Origin: Jatrophihabitans telluris
GTDB lineage: Bacteria > Actinomycetota > Actinomycetes > Mycobacteriales > Jatrophihabitantaceae
Assembly (NCBI RefSeq): GCF_023516435.1
Contig: NZ_CP097332.1
Location: forward strand, 1,240,001 to 1,304,000
Length of the DNA: 64,000 bases
Reading direction: 5' to 3'
The translations under genes were made by a program, and so were the position numbers. The notes under the pieces were generated by a model, which made no database searches, was not told the DNA's origin, and worked only from the letters and a program-made list of their open reading frames with translations. This document shows, in pieces, positions 54,324-63,790 of this stretch. The number at the start of each line of letters is the position of its first letter. Positions within the stretch are counted from its first letter, which is position 1.

Positions 54324-55952
54324 ATGACCGACGCCGCTGTGCCGGCCGCCCGCGGGCCGCTGTCCCTGGTCCGCGATCTACCCGTACGGCGCAAGCTCTT
54401 CGCGGCCGTGCTCATCCTCTGCGCGCTGATGAGCGTGGTCTGCTGGATCGGCCTCTCGCGGCTGTCTGCCAGCCAGGCCCGGCTCGAAGTGCTCTACGGC
54501 GACAAGTTGCACTCCGTCGAGGAGCTGGGTGCGATCCGCACGTCGTTCGCCAACTCCTCGATCTTGTTGCGGGACTTCGCCCTGGCGCGTTCCTCCGCCG
54601 GCAGCAACGTGACCGCTCAAGACGTCGAGAACGCCGACGTGGCCGTGGACAAGGTCGTCGCTTCCTACGTGGCGACCAACGCCGGCGACGGGCGCGCCAG
54701 GGCCGAGATCGGTGCGCTCAAGGATGCGATCACGTCCTTCAGGTCGGCGCGGACCACCGTCGAGGCCAACGCGCTGTCCGGACGGATGGACGAGGTCAGC
54801 GCGGCCCTGCTCACCGGACCGGTGAAGACGTCCTCGGCCACGCTGCTCGCGATCGTCGACACGTTGACCAAGGGTGAGGACAGCGACGCCGATGTCCTGC
54901 TGAGGCAGTCGCATCGGGCCCAGAGCGCGGCGCGCCTGCTGATGATGGGAGTCACCGCCGGCTGCATCCTGCTCGGGCTCGCGCTGGCGTGGGTCATCGC
55001 GACGCTGATCACCAAGCCACTGGCTGAGACGGTGCGCGTGCTCGAAGGGGTGGCCGAGGGAAACCTCGACGCCCGGGTGACGGTGCGCGACCGTAGCGAG
55101 GTCGGCGCGATGGGAACGGCCCTCAACAGCTGCGTGGACACCCTGCGCGGGTTGATCGGTCAGATCGCCTCCAGCGCCACCGTGCTCACCGATTCGTCCG
55201 AGCGCCTGAGCAGCGTGTCGGCCGCCGTGTCCAGCAGCGCCGAGGAATCGGCTGCGCAGTCGCATGTGGTGGCGGCGGCGGCAGAAGAGATCACCCGCAA
55301 CATCTCCGGCGTCGTGGCCGGCAGCGAACAGATGGGTTCTGCCATCGGCGAGATCGCCGGCAGTGCCTCCAAGGCCGCTGAGATCGCCGGCAACGCCAGC
55401 GTGACCGCCGACTCCGCGACCCAGGCCGTCACCAAGCTGGGTGAGTCCTCGCAGGAGATCGGCAAGGTCGTGCGGATGATCACCTCGATCGCCGAACAGA
55501 CCAACCTGCTGGCCCTCAACGCCACGATCGAGGCCGCCCGGGCCGGCGAGGCGGGCAAGGGTTTCGCCGTCGTGGCCAACGAGGTAAAGGAATTGGCCCA
55601 GGCCGCGGCCCGCGCCACCGACGACATCTCCGAGCGGGTCGCCACGACCCAGTCCGACGTGCAGGCCGCGGTCACCGCGATCGCCGAGATCACTGTGGTC
55701 GTCCAGCAGATCAACGACATCCAGGTCGTCATCTCCTCCGCCGTGGAGGAGCAGACGGCAACCACGAACGAGATGGTCCGCAACATCTCCGACGTCGCCG
55801 CGGGTTCCTCCGAGATCGCCATGAACATCACCGGTATCGCGACCGCGGCCGCAGAGACGTCCAGCAGTGCGGTGGAAACCTCACAGGCCGCGATTGAACT
55901 CTCGCGAATCGCTGCCGATCTGAACACCGCCGTCAACAACTTCCGGCTCTAG
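54324..55952 (+). CDS. Methyl-accepting chemotaxis protein
   Basis: 542 aa from the ATG at 54324 with GAAAGAAG upstream. Order: TM1 (about residues 25-45), periplasmic-type four-helix-bundle sensor (45-205), TM2 (210-232, [22 protein letters not shown]), HAMP (232-285, [25 protein letters not shown]), and the signalling hairpin with [20 protein letters not shown] near residue 400. No CheB/CheR-binding pentapeptide is seen at the C-terminus. It is the only receptor in the cluster, placed directly before cheA. Confidence 0.93.
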   Translation: MTDAAVPAARGPLSLVRDLPVRRKLFAAVLILCALMSVVCWIGLSRLSASQARLEVLYGDKLHSVEELGAIRTSFANSSILLRDFALARSSAGSNVTAQDVENADVAVDKVVASYVATNAGDGRARAEIGALKDAITSFRSARTTVEANALSGRMDEVSAALLTGPVKTSSATLLAIVDTLTKGEDSDADVLLRQSHRAQSAARLLMMGVTAGCILLGLALAWVIATLITKPLAETVRVLEGVAEGNLDARVTVRDRSEVGAMGTALNSCVDTLRGLIGQIASSATVLTDSSERLSSVSAAVSSSAEESAAQSHVVAAAAEEITRNISGVVAGSEQMGSAIGEIAGSASKAAEIAGNASVTADSATQAVTKLGESSQEIGKVVRMITSIAEQTNLLALNATIEAARAGEAGKGFAVVANEVKELAQAAARATDDISERVATTQSDVQAAVTAIAEITVVVQQINDIQVVISSAVEEQTATTNEMVRNISDVAAGSSEIAMNITGIATAAAETSSSAVETSQAAIELSRIAADLNTAVNNFRL

Positions 55953-55989
55953 CCGGCACGTGTCAGCAACGAACGGAGCACCCCCCACC

Positions 55990-58365
55990 ATGGCCAACGA
56001 CGACCTCGATGCCGGACTCGAAGACGAAATCGTTCAGGAGTTCCTGATCGAGAGCTACGAGAACCTCGACCAGCTCGACCGGGATCTCGTCGCCCTGGAG
56101 CAGTCGCCGGGATCGCGCGAGCTGCTGGCCAGCATCTTCCGCACCATCCACACGATCAAGGGCACGAGTGGTTTCCTGGCCTACCACCGGCTGGAGACGG
56201 TCACCCACGCCGGAGAGAGCCTGTTGGCCAAGCTGCGCGACGGCCAGTTCGTGATGACGCTGGACACGACCGACCTGCTGCTGCGCATGGTCGACCTGGT
56301 CCGCGTTCTGCTGGGCAACATCGAGACCTCGCGCACCGAAGGCGACACCGACGTCGAGGGTCTCACCGCCCAGCTGCGGGCCATGCTGGCGGCGGGCCAG
56401 TCCGTCCCGGCTCCGGCTGCCGTCGAGGCCGCCTCCGAAATCGCTGAGGCAGCGACGCCGGTGGCGCCGGCCGAACCTGCGGGTCCCGCTGTCGCAACCG
56501 CTGTCGCAACCGCTGTCGCAACCGCTGTCGCAACCGCTGTCGAATCCACTCCGGCTCCCGCACCCACCGCACCGCCCACCGCACCGCCCACCGCGCCCGC
56601 CGCACCGCCGGCCGACAAGCCCGCGCCCGCTCCTATGGCCTCCACGGTCGGCGAATCCAGCATTCGCGTCGACGTGGAACTGCTCGAGCAACTGGTGCGC
56701 TCGGCCGGCGAGCTGGTCCTGGCCCGCAACCAGATCCTGCAGCGGGCGGCGGCGGTCGACGACGAGATCCTGGCCCGCGCCTGCCACCGGCTCAACCAGG
56801 TCGCCAGTGAACTGCAGGAGGGCGTGATGCGCACCCGGATGCAGCCGATCGACCAGGTCTGGTCGAAGCTGCCCCGCGTTGTGCGTGACCTCGGCTCACA
56901 GTTGGGACGTTCGGTCCGCCTGGAGATGGAAGGCGGTGACACCGAGCTCGACCGCACCCTGCTGGAGGCGGTCAAGGACCCGCTGACCCACCTCGTGCGC
57001 AACGCCATCGACCACGGCATCGAGCCGCCGGCTGACCGACGCGCCGCCGGGAAGTCCGAGGTCGGCATCCTGCGCCTGCGCGCCGCCCACGAGGGTGGTC
57101 AGGTCGTGGTGGAGGTCGGCGACGACGGCAAGGGCATCGACCCCGCCATCATCGGGCCCAAGGCTGTCAGCAAGGGCCTGATCACCGAGGCCCGGTTGGC
57201 CGCGATGACCCCGGCCGACATTCTGCAGCTGGTATTCGAAGCCGGATTCTCCACCGCGGCGACGGTGACCAACGTCTCCGGCCGCGGCGTCGGGATGGAC
57301 GTCGTCCGCACCAACATCGAACGTATCGGAGGTTCCATCGAGGTCGACTCGGTACCGGGACGCGGGACCACCTGGCGACTGCGGATTCCGCTGACGCTGG
57401 CGATCGTCCCCGCGTTGACCGTGCTGTGCAGCGGCGAGCGCTACGCCTTGCCTCAGGTCAACCTGCTGGAACTGGTCAACCTCGGCGGAAGCAAGGACGC
57501 AACCGTTGCCCGGGCGGGCATCGAGGACGTCGGCGGGGCCGAGGTCTACCGGCTCCGGGGCTCGTTGCTTCCTCTGGTGCGGCTTTCGGAGGCACTCTCG
57601 CTGGACGCCGTGGTGAGCTTGAACGAAGACGGCGAGGTCGAGCCGGGCGTGCTGGCCGTGCTCGAGGCCGATGGTCGTCGTTTCGGTCTGGTCGTCGATC
57701 GGGTCCTGGACACCGAAGAGATCGTGGTCAAGCCGCTGTCGGGCATCGTGAAGGAGATCGGCAGCTTCGCCGGCGCCACGATCCTGGGCGACGGCGCGGT
57801 GTCGCTGATCCTGGACGTGCAGAGCCTGGTCCGCAAGATGCTGCGCGGCGTGGACACCCACGACCGCTCCCAGCTCGAACAGAGCGTCGCCGAGGGCAGC
57901 ACCGCCAGCGAGGAGCAGTTGCTGGTCGTCGGCTTCGGCGACGAGCGGCGGGTCGCCATCCCGCTGGACGTCGTCACCCGGCTGGAGGAGTTCCCGGTCG
58001 AGAACATCGAACGGGTCGGCCGGCGCGAGGTCGTCCGCTACCGCGGCGCGATCCTGCCTCTGGTGCGGCTGTCGGAACATCTCGGTGCGTCCGCGCGCGT
58101 GGACGGTGCCACCATCCCGGGTGTCGTGTACTCGGCCCGCGGTCGCAGCGTCGCCCTGGCCGTGGACGAGATCATCGACATCGTCGGTGCCGACAGTGCG
58201 ATCCCCAGTGACGTCGAGGACTTCGGCCTGGTCGGTTCGGCCCTCATCAAGGACCGGGTCACCGAACTGCTCGACGTGCGGGCGGCGATCCTGGCCGCCG
58301 ACCCGATGTTCTTCAACCACCTCGAGTCCGGTGAGCTCACCGGCGAACTGACCGGAGCGATCTGA
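55990..58365 (+). CDS. cheA: Chemotaxis histidine kinase CheA with two CheW domains
   Basis: 791 aa from the ATG at 55990 (GGAG 10 nt upstream; a GTG at 55960 is less likely). P1 Hpt domain with IFRTIHTIKGTSGF (phospho-His about residue 53); an Ala/Pro/Val linker with five 12-bp repeats (VATA units, residues about 168-183); dimerisation domain LVRSAGELVLARNQI; ATPase with DPLTHLVRNAIDHG, VGDDGKGIDP and GRGVGMDVVRTNIERIGG; then a first CheW domain (ALTVLCSGERYALPQVN) and a second (LVVGFGDERRVAIPLDVVTR). A P2 CheY-binding domain is not evident. Extra C-terminal CheW modules are unusual but known. Confidence 0.93.
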   Translation: MANDDLDAGLEDEIVQEFLIESYENLDQLDRDLVALEQSPGSRELLASIFRTIHTIKGTSGFLAYHRLETVTHAGESLLAKLRDGQFVMTLDTTDLLLRMVDLVRVLLGNIETSRTEGDTDVEGLTAQLRAMLAAGQSVPAPAAVEAASEIAEAATPVAPAEPAGPAVATAVATAVATAVATAVESTPAPAPTAPPTAPPTAPAAPPADKPAPAPMASTVGESSIRVDVELLEQLVRSAGELVLARNQILQRAAAVDDEILARACHRLNQVASELQEGVMRTRMQPIDQVWSKLPRVVRDLGSQLGRSVRLEMEGGDTELDRTLLEAVKDPLTHLVRNAIDHGIEPPADRRAAGKSEVGILRLRAAHEGGQVVVEVGDDGKGIDPAIIGPKAVSKGLITEARLAAMTPADILQLVFEAGFSTAATVTNVSGRGVGMDVVRTNIERIGGSIEVDSVPGRGTTWRLRIPLTLAIVPALTVLCSGERYALPQVNLLELVNLGGSKDATVARAGIEDVGGAEVYRLRGSLLPLVRLSEALSLDAVVSLNEDGEVEPGVLAVLEADGRRFGLVVDRVLDTEEIVVKPLSGIVKEIGSFAGATILGDGAVSLILDVQSLVRKMLRGVDTHDRSQLEQSVAEGSTASEEQLLVVGFGDERRVAIPLDVVTRLEEFPVENIERVGRREVVRYRGAILPLVRLSEHLGASARVDGATIPGVVYSARGRSVALAVDEIIDIVGADSAIPSDVEDFGLVGSALIKDRVTELLDVRAAILAADPMFFNHLESGELTGELTGAI

Positions 58366-58367
58366 CC

Positions 58368-58817
58368 ATGGTGCAGCTAGCCACTTTCTTCCTGGGCGAC
58401 CACCAGTGCGCAGTCGGCGTCGAGCATGTCCAGGAGGTGCTGCTCGATCAGCCGCGTACCCGGGTGCCGGGTGCACCCGAGGCCGTCGCGGGGTTGATCA
58501 ACCTGCGCGGACAGGTCGTGACGGCGCTGGACCTGCGGGTCCGGCTCAAGCTGTCGCCGCTGTCGGAGAACGGCTCCAGCATGAACGTCGTCGTGCGCAA
58601 CGGCGACGAGGTCTGGAGTCTGCTCGTGGACCGGATCGGCGACGTCATCGAGGTACCCGACTCACAATTCGAGCCGCCGCCGGACACGCTGACCGGACGG
58701 CTACGGGAACTCATCATCGGTGCCTACAAGTTGGACGGACACTTGCTGCTGGTGCTCGACGTCGCCCGGGTGCTCGACCTGGCCTCGGTGGGCTCGGCGG
58801 CGTCGGCTGCCGCCTGA
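58368..58817 (+). CDS. cheW: Chemotaxis coupling protein CheW
   Basis: 149 aa. It shows LATFFLGDHQCAVGVEHVQEVLL, AGLINLRGQVVTALDLRVRLKL and VVRNGDEVWSLLVDRIGDVIEV, the full two-lobed CheW fold. It links the receptor to CheA in the array. It starts 2 bases after cheA ends, in the same operon. Confidence 0.93.
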   Translation: MVQLATFFLGDHQCAVGVEHVQEVLLDQPRTRVPGAPEAVAGLINLRGQVVTALDLRVRLKLSPLSENGSSMNVVVRNGDEVWSLLVDRIGDVIEVPDSQFEPPPDTLTGRLRELIIGAYKLDGHLLLVLDVARVLDLASVGSAASAAA

Positions 58818-58986
58818 GCTGCCGGGTGCGGACAGTAGCAACATGACGCCTGCAGGTGATGGGCGGTTGTGCACAGTAATGGCCTGTGAGTAAAGGGTAA
58901 TCGTTTCTTGATAGTCCCTTCACATTGAGCGAACTTGATGCCCTTCATGGGTAGCGGGCGGCCTCTGTGAGCCTCATGATCGACAT

Positions 58987-59934
58987 ATGCCCCTTTCGCT
59001 CGTGAGCGCTCCGGTGCTCGGCTTCGACCTCGTCCGGCACCCCAACGGGCCGGGCGTCGCCGCGATCCTCATCCGAGCGATGCAGCTGCAACCGGTCGAC
59101 CTGCCGCGATTCGGCCGCCCGTTCCCGGCCAGCGGCCCGTCCCGGGCTCAATGCTGGGACGCGATCGCCGACGCTCAGGCCAGCGCCGGACTCGGTTCGC
59201 TGCGGGGCTCCTACGTCCCGCGTCGTACCGGAGACCGGCTATCGGTGCTGGAGACGGTGGCTGATGACCTCGTGCGCAGCATGATCGTCGATCTCGACGA
59301 CCTGCGGCGGCTGATCGGTGCCGAAATTCTCGCGTGGACCGACGCCGACCGTAACGCCGCGCCGGCCGAGCCCGCGGGATCGGCCGGCCTCACCGGCGGG
59401 TCCGGGCACCCCGAACAGGCCGTGCTGGACGCCGAGGAGGCGCTCTTCGATGCGGTGGCGGCGCAATGGATCACCGGACTGTGGCCCGACGGCGAGGCCG
59501 GCCCCGAGGCCGTCGCGCTGACCGGTCGCTACCGGGCTGCGGAGGCGGGACTGGGAGACCGGCCGGTCGATGTCGGGCCTGCCGAGGCATCGGTCGCCGC
59601 GGTCCTGGACCAGCTGCGTCGCTGCACCGACAGCGACCGCGCCCGGCTACGTACCATCGGCCAGGTCATGCGGGCCAGTGGCTCGCAGTGGGCCGAAGCC
59701 GTTCACGACGCATCCTGGGCCGCCTATACAACCGGCCGAGTCCGTGCGGCGGCGATGGCCCAACTGCTGGGTGTGCAGGCGTTCCGGGCCGGGGGTTTCG
59801 ACGCGACCGACGGGGCCGAGGGCCTGTGGAACCTGGTCAGCGGTCATCTGCAGGCGTGCGTGATGGGTGACGTCCTCAGCGACGAAACACTGACGACGCT
59901 CACCCGGGCGTGGACGGCCGCTTTCGGTCGCTGA
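58987..59934 (+). CDS. Uncharacterised helical protein in the chemosensory cluster
   Basis: 315 aa, not recognised. The N-terminus (MPLSLVSAPVLGFDLVRHPNG) does not look like a cleaved signal, and no membrane helix is seen. Residues 125-315 are mostly helical with DQLRRCTDSDRARLRTIGQVMRASG and RVRAAAMAQLLGVQAFRAGGF. A Pro/Ala/Gly linker near residue 125 suggests two domains. It is 169 bp after cheW and convergent with cheR, so a role in the signalling array, for example as adaptor or scaffold, is possible but unproven. Base usage is like its neighbours, so it is not newly acquired. Confidence 0.6.
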   Translation: MPLSLVSAPVLGFDLVRHPNGPGVAAILIRAMQLQPVDLPRFGRPFPASGPSRAQCWDAIADAQASAGLGSLRGSYVPRRTGDRLSVLETVADDLVRSMIVDLDDLRRLIGAEILAWTDADRNAAPAEPAGSAGLTGGSGHPEQAVLDAEEALFDAVAAQWITGLWPDGEAGPEAVALTGRYRAAEAGLGDRPVDVGPAEASVAAVLDQLRRCTDSDRARLRTIGQVMRASGSQWAEAVHDASWAAYTTGRVRAAAMAQLLGVQAFRAGGFDATDGAEGLWNLVSGHLQACVMGDVLSDETLTTLTRAWTAAFGR

Positions 59935-59943
59935 AGGCGCCGC

Positions 59944-60759
59944 TCAGCGCGGGCGGTACAGCGACACCCGGCCCTGGGAGAACCGCTGCCAGTGCTCGTC
60001 CATGCCGAGGATGGTCTCGGCGCCGCCGAGCAGCAGGAAGCCGTCCGGCCGACAGACAGCGCGCATCCGGGCCAGGATCTCGCGCCGCGTCTGGATCGAG
60101 AAGTAGATCAACACGTTACGCAGGAAGATCACGTCGAACTGACCCATCGGCGGGAACGGCTGGGCGAGATTGAGCTTACGGAAGCTGATCATCCGCTTCA
60201 GATCGTCGTTGACCGCCCACTTGGTGCCCGCGCGGGTGAAGTGTCGGACGAGCCGGTTGGCGGGCAGCCCGCGATTGATCTCGATCTGGCTGTACACCCC
60301 CGCCTCGGCCTGACGAAGCACCGCCGGGGACAGGTCGGTGGCGATGATCTCGCTGCGCCAGCCCACCGGCAGCAGGCCCTCGTTGAGCAGCATCGCGAGG
60401 CTGTAGGGCTCCTGCCCGGTGGAGCAGGCGGCCGACCAGATCCGCAGCTGGCGCGCCGCGGCCCGCTCGGTCTTCAGGTACGGCATGATCTCGTCGCTGA
60501 AGACCTGGAACGGGCTGTTGTCCCGAAACCAGGAGGTTTCGTTGGTGGTGAGGGCCTCGACGATGTCTTCGCGCAGCCGACGGTCGGCGCTGGTGCGCGC
60601 CTTGTCGACGAACGCTGTCACGGTGGGGTGCCCGCCAGAGCGCGCCAGCGGGGTCAGCCGGGACTCGACGAGGTATTCCTTGCCGGGCTCGAGCACGATG
60701 GCAGCCTCACGTTCCACTGTGGCGCAGACCCAGTCGAAGGCGGGGGCGGAGAGTGTCAT
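59944..60759 (-). CDS. cheR: Chemotaxis methyltransferase CheR
   Basis: 271 aa from the ATG at 60759, overlapping the cheB stop. CheR_N domain (residues 1-60), then SAM-binding domain: TTNETSWFRDN, WSAACSTGQEPYSLAML, IIATDLSPAVLRQAEAGVYSQ, FDVIFLRNVLIYF and LLLGGAETILGM. It methylates glutamates on the MCP. With CheB it makes a minus-strand pair behind the cluster. Confidence 0.93.
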   Translation of the reverse strand: MTLSAPAFDWVCATVEREAAIVLEPGKEYLVESRLTPLARSGGHPTVTAFVDKARTSADRRLREDIVEALTTNETSWFRDNSPFQVFSDEIMPYLKTERAAARQLRIWSAACSTGQEPYSLAMLLNEGLLPVGWRSEIIATDLSPAVLRQAEAGVYSQIEINRGLPANRLVRHFTRAGTKWAVNDDLKRMISFRKLNLAQPFPPMGQFDVIFLRNVLIYFSIQTRREILARMRAVCRPDGFLLLGGAETILGMDEHWQRFSQGRVSLYRPR

Positions 60760-62063
60760 TGCGGTGTTTCCTCGGATCCATGCAGGGGGAGATGGTGCTG
60801 TGGTGCGCGAGCTCGGTTGCTGAACTCGGTCGGTAGGCTCGGCGGCCGCCGGGGCATTCGTTGCACGAGCTGCCCGGCGATCTCGGTGAGCGGCAAGATC
60901 GAATGTGCCAGGCCGGCTTCGGCGACCGCGCCGGGCATGCCCCACACGACCGAGCTGGCCCGGTCCTGTACGAGGATCTCCCCGCCGGCGGCGGCGATGT
61001 CGCCCGCGCCGAGCTTGCCGTCGCTACCCATGCCGGTCAGGACGAGCGCCAGGACCTGCGCTCCGTAGGCCCTGGCCACCGAACGGAACAGCACATCGAC
61101 GGCCGGCCGGCAGAAATTCTCCTGGGCGCGCTGGTGGAGCTTGGTCTGGACCCGCCCGGCGGCTCCGCCACCCGAGCGCTCGACCTCCAGATGGAAATCG
61201 CCCGGCGCGAGATAGACGTGCCCGGGCGACAGGGGCATTCCGTCGCGGGCTTCGTGCACGGTCAGCTTCGCGCCCTTGTCCAGACGTTCGGCGAACAGCG
61301 CCGTGAACACCGGCGGCATGTGTTGGACGACGACGACCGGGACGGGGAGGTCGGCGGGCAGCTCCCGGAGGATCGAGCTGAGGGCCTCCGGTCCGCCCGT
61401 CGAGCAGCCGATGGCCAGGATCAGCGGTCCGGTCCCGGCGGTGCGGGGCCGGGCCAGCGGCCGCGTCGAGGGCTGGCCGAGTCGATCGGCCTGACCTCGC
61501 GCACCGGTGCCCGGGCGGCCGGTGGCGCCGCCCTGGGCGGTGCGCGCCAGTCCGTTCGCCGACTCGGGCAAAAGGCTGGGCCGGCTGCGGTTGAGCAGGT
61601 GGGCCGTGCTGAGTGGGGCGGCCGGTCGCGCCGAGGCGAACCCTCGCGCGGCCGCGCCCTCGGCCAGCGCTTTGATCTTGGGCGCAAGCTCCGCGCGGAC
61701 CCGCTCGCGGGACTCGGTCACGCTGCCGACGTTGGCCGGTTTGGTGACATAGTCACTGGCTCCGGCCGAGAGGGCCTCCAGGGTGGCCGCCGCGCCTCGT
61801 TCGGTCAGCGTCGAGAACATGATCACCGGCAGCCGCCGGTTTCGCTTGCGGATCTCCCGCAGCGTGGTGAGGCCATCCATCACCGGCATCTCGATGTCCA
61901 GGACGACCACATCGACGTCCAGCTTGTCGAGCTTGTCGAGGGCGAGCTGGCCGTTCGCGGCTATGCCGACGACCTCGATGCCCGGGTCGGCGGACAGGCC
62001 TTCACTGACGATTCTCCGGACGACCACGGAATCGTCGACGATGAGAACCCGGGCCTGCTTCAC
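60756..62063 (-). CDS. cheB: Chemotaxis methylesterase/glutaminase CheB
   Basis: 435 aa, longer than usual (about 350) because the linker (residues about 125-210) is Pro/Arg/Gly-rich. Receiver domain: VLIVDDSVVVRRIV, VVVLDIEMPVMDGLTTL, KPANVGSVTE. The esterase domain has the catalytic triad in AIGCSTGGPEALS, VVVQHMPPVF and LVLTGMGSDGKLGAGDI. It removes methyl groups from MCPs and is adapted by CheA phosphorylation. It overlaps cheR by 4 nt. Confidence 0.93.
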   Translation of the reverse strand: MKQARVLIVDDSVVVRRIVSEGLSADPGIEVVGIAANGQLALDKLDKLDVDVVVLDIEMPVMDGLTTLREIRKRNRRLPVIMFSTLTERGAAATLEALSAGASDYVTKPANVGSVTESRERVRAELAPKIKALAEGAAARGFASARPAAPLSTAHLLNRSRPSLLPESANGLARTAQGGATGRPGTGARGQADRLGQPSTRPLARPRTAGTGPLILAIGCSTGGPEALSSILRELPADLPVPVVVVQHMPPVFTALFAERLDKGAKLTVHEARDGMPLSPGHVYLAPGDFHLEVERSGGGAAGRVQTKLHQRAQENFCRPAVDVLFRSVARAYGAQVLALVLTGMGSDGKLGAGDIAAAGGEILVQDRASSVVWGMPGAVAEAGLAHSILPLTEIAGQLVQRMPRRPPSLPTEFSNRARAPQHHLPLHGSEETPQ

Positions 62064-62133
62064 AGAACACCCATCGGCAGACCGTTGCTGCTACTGAGCC
62101 TTTGTCCCCTTTGCGGGCGGCTGGAAAGCGGTC

Positions 62134-63414
62134 TCAGACGAACGTGACCGGCAGGCCCGGGTCGCCGGCCGACAGCTTCAGCGCCTCCCAGGGCAGCTCG
62201 CTCACGGCCGCGCGGTGATGGCGGCGGGACTCGGCCAAGGCGGGACGGTCGACAGCCTTGCCGTCGACCATCAGGGCAACGGTGAGCGGACGCTCGTCGG
62301 CCTGCGCGACGTAGCCGCCGGAGTTCACGGCGATCCGTTCCTCGATCGCCGTCCCGGACGCGCGGTGGGCGCGGTAGGCCCGTTTGAGCCCACCGCGGCT
62401 GGCCTTGTTCTCGCTGCGCTTGGCCACGGGTCGCCCGTCCACCTCGACGAGCTTGTAGACCAGCCCGGCGGTCGGCGCCCCGGCCCCGACGACGACGGCG
62501 GTGCCCGCGCCGTAGGAGTCGACCGGCGCGGCGGCCAGTGCGGCGATGGAGTACTCGTCCAGGTCGCCGCTGACGACGATCTTCGTCCCGGTGGCACCGA
62601 GCCGGTCGAGCTGGGCCCGGGACTGGTGCGCGAGCACGGCCAGGTCACCGGAGTCGATGCGCACCGCGCCCAGCGACGGGCCCGCCACCGCGATGGCCGT
62701 GTCGATGCCCTTGCCGATGTCGTAGGTGTCAACGAGCAGCGTGGTCCCCACTCCCAGCGCGGCGACCTGGGAGGCGAAGGCGTCGGCTTCCTGATCGTGC
62801 AGCAAGGTGAAGGCGTGCGCGGCCGTACCCGCGGTCGGGATGGCGTACCGCGCGCCGGCGGCCAGGTTGGACGTCGAGGCGAAGCCCACCAGGTAGGCCG
62901 CGCGGGCACTGGCCACCGCTGCCTGTTCATGAGTCCGCCGGGAGCCCATCTCGATGATCGGACGGTTCCCGGCGGCGATCACCATCCGGGCCGCCGCGGC
63001 GGCCACCGCCGAGTCGTGGTTGAGCACGGACAGGACGAGGGTCTCCAGGACCACCGCCTCGGCAAAGGTGCCCGTCACGGAAAGGATCGGCGAGTACGGG
63101 AAGTACGGCTCACCCTCGGCGTAGCCCTCGACCCGGCCGCTGAAGCGATAGCCCGCCAGGTAGTCGGCGGTGCGGTGATCGATCGCCCCGGTCTCCAGCA
63201 GCACGGCCAGCTGATCGGCAGTGAAGGTGAAATCCCCGATGGCCTCGATGAGCCGACCGGTACCGGCGACCACCCCGAAGCGACGTCCGTTGGGCAGCCG
63301 CCGCCCGAACACCTCGAAGCTGCAGTGCCGCTCGGCGGTGCCGTCGGCCAGCGCGGCGGCCAGCATGGTGAGCTCGTAGCGATCGGTGAACAGGGCGGTC
63401 GACTCGTCCGGCAT
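62134..63414 (-). CDS. pncB: Nicotinate phosphoribosyltransferase
   Basis: 426 aa from the ATG at 63414 ([22 protein letters not shown]). NAPRTase motifs: [75 protein letters not shown]. It converts nicotinate and PRPP to nicotinate mononucleotide in NAD salvage. It is divergent from clpS, a conserved actinobacterial neighbourhood. Confidence 0.94.
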   Translation of the reverse strand: MPDESTALFTDRYELTMLAAALADGTAERHCSFEVFGRRLPNGRRFGVVAGTGRLIEAIGDFTFTADQLAVLLETGAIDHRTADYLAGYRFSGRVEGYAEGEPYFPYSPILSVTGTFAEAVVLETLVLSVLNHDSAVAAAAARMVIAAGNRPIIEMGSRRTHEQAAVASARAAYLVGFASTSNLAAGARYAIPTAGTAAHAFTLLHDQEADAFASQVAALGVGTTLLVDTYDIGKGIDTAIAVAGPSLGAVRIDSGDLAVLAHQSRAQLDRLGATGTKIVVSGDLDEYSIAALAAAPVDSYGAGTAVVVGAGAPTAGLVYKLVEVDGRPVAKRSENKASRGGLKRAYRAHRASGTAIEERIAVNSGGYVAQADERPLTVALMVDGKAVDRPALAESRRHHRAAVSELPWEALKLSAGDPGLPVTFV

Positions 63415-63462
63415 GGTTCTGATCGTCGCAGACTGCCCGGCGGTCGTGTCACCATGGGACCC

Positions 63463-63774
63463 ATGGCTGCTCCCATGCCGACCCTCGTTCCGTCGAAGGA
63501 GTCCGAGGCCGATCACCGTTCCGACGAGCAACTCGACCCCGACCGACCATGGGTCACCGTCGTGTGGAACGACCCGGTCAACCTGATGAACTACGTGACC
63601 CACGTGTTCATGACGGTGTTCGGCTACCCGAAGGACAAGGCGACGGCTCTGATGCTCGATGTCCACCACAAGGGAAAGGCGATCGTGTCCTCCGGGCCGC
63701 GCGAGCGGATGGAAGGCGACACGGCCAGGTTGCACGGCTACGGCCTGTGGGCGACAGTGCAGCGCGACGCGTGA
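63463..63774 (+). CDS. clpS: ATP-dependent Clp protease adaptor ClpS
   Basis: 103 aa from the ATG at 63463; ATGs at 63454 and 63475 are also possible, with no clear ribosome site for any. The core [32 protein letters not shown] includes the N-end-rule binding pocket residues (N-D before PVN), followed by [34 protein letters not shown]. It delivers N-degron substrates to ClpA/ClpC. Divergent from pncB and followed by DUF2017, the usual actinobacterial order. Confidence 0.93.
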   Translation: MAAPMPTLVPSKESEADHRSDEQLDPDRPWVTVVWNDPVNLMNYVTHVFMTVFGYPKDKATALMLDVHHKGKAIVSSGPRERMEGDTARLHGYGLWATVQRDA

Positions 63775-63790
63775 GTCCTCGAGGCGGCCG

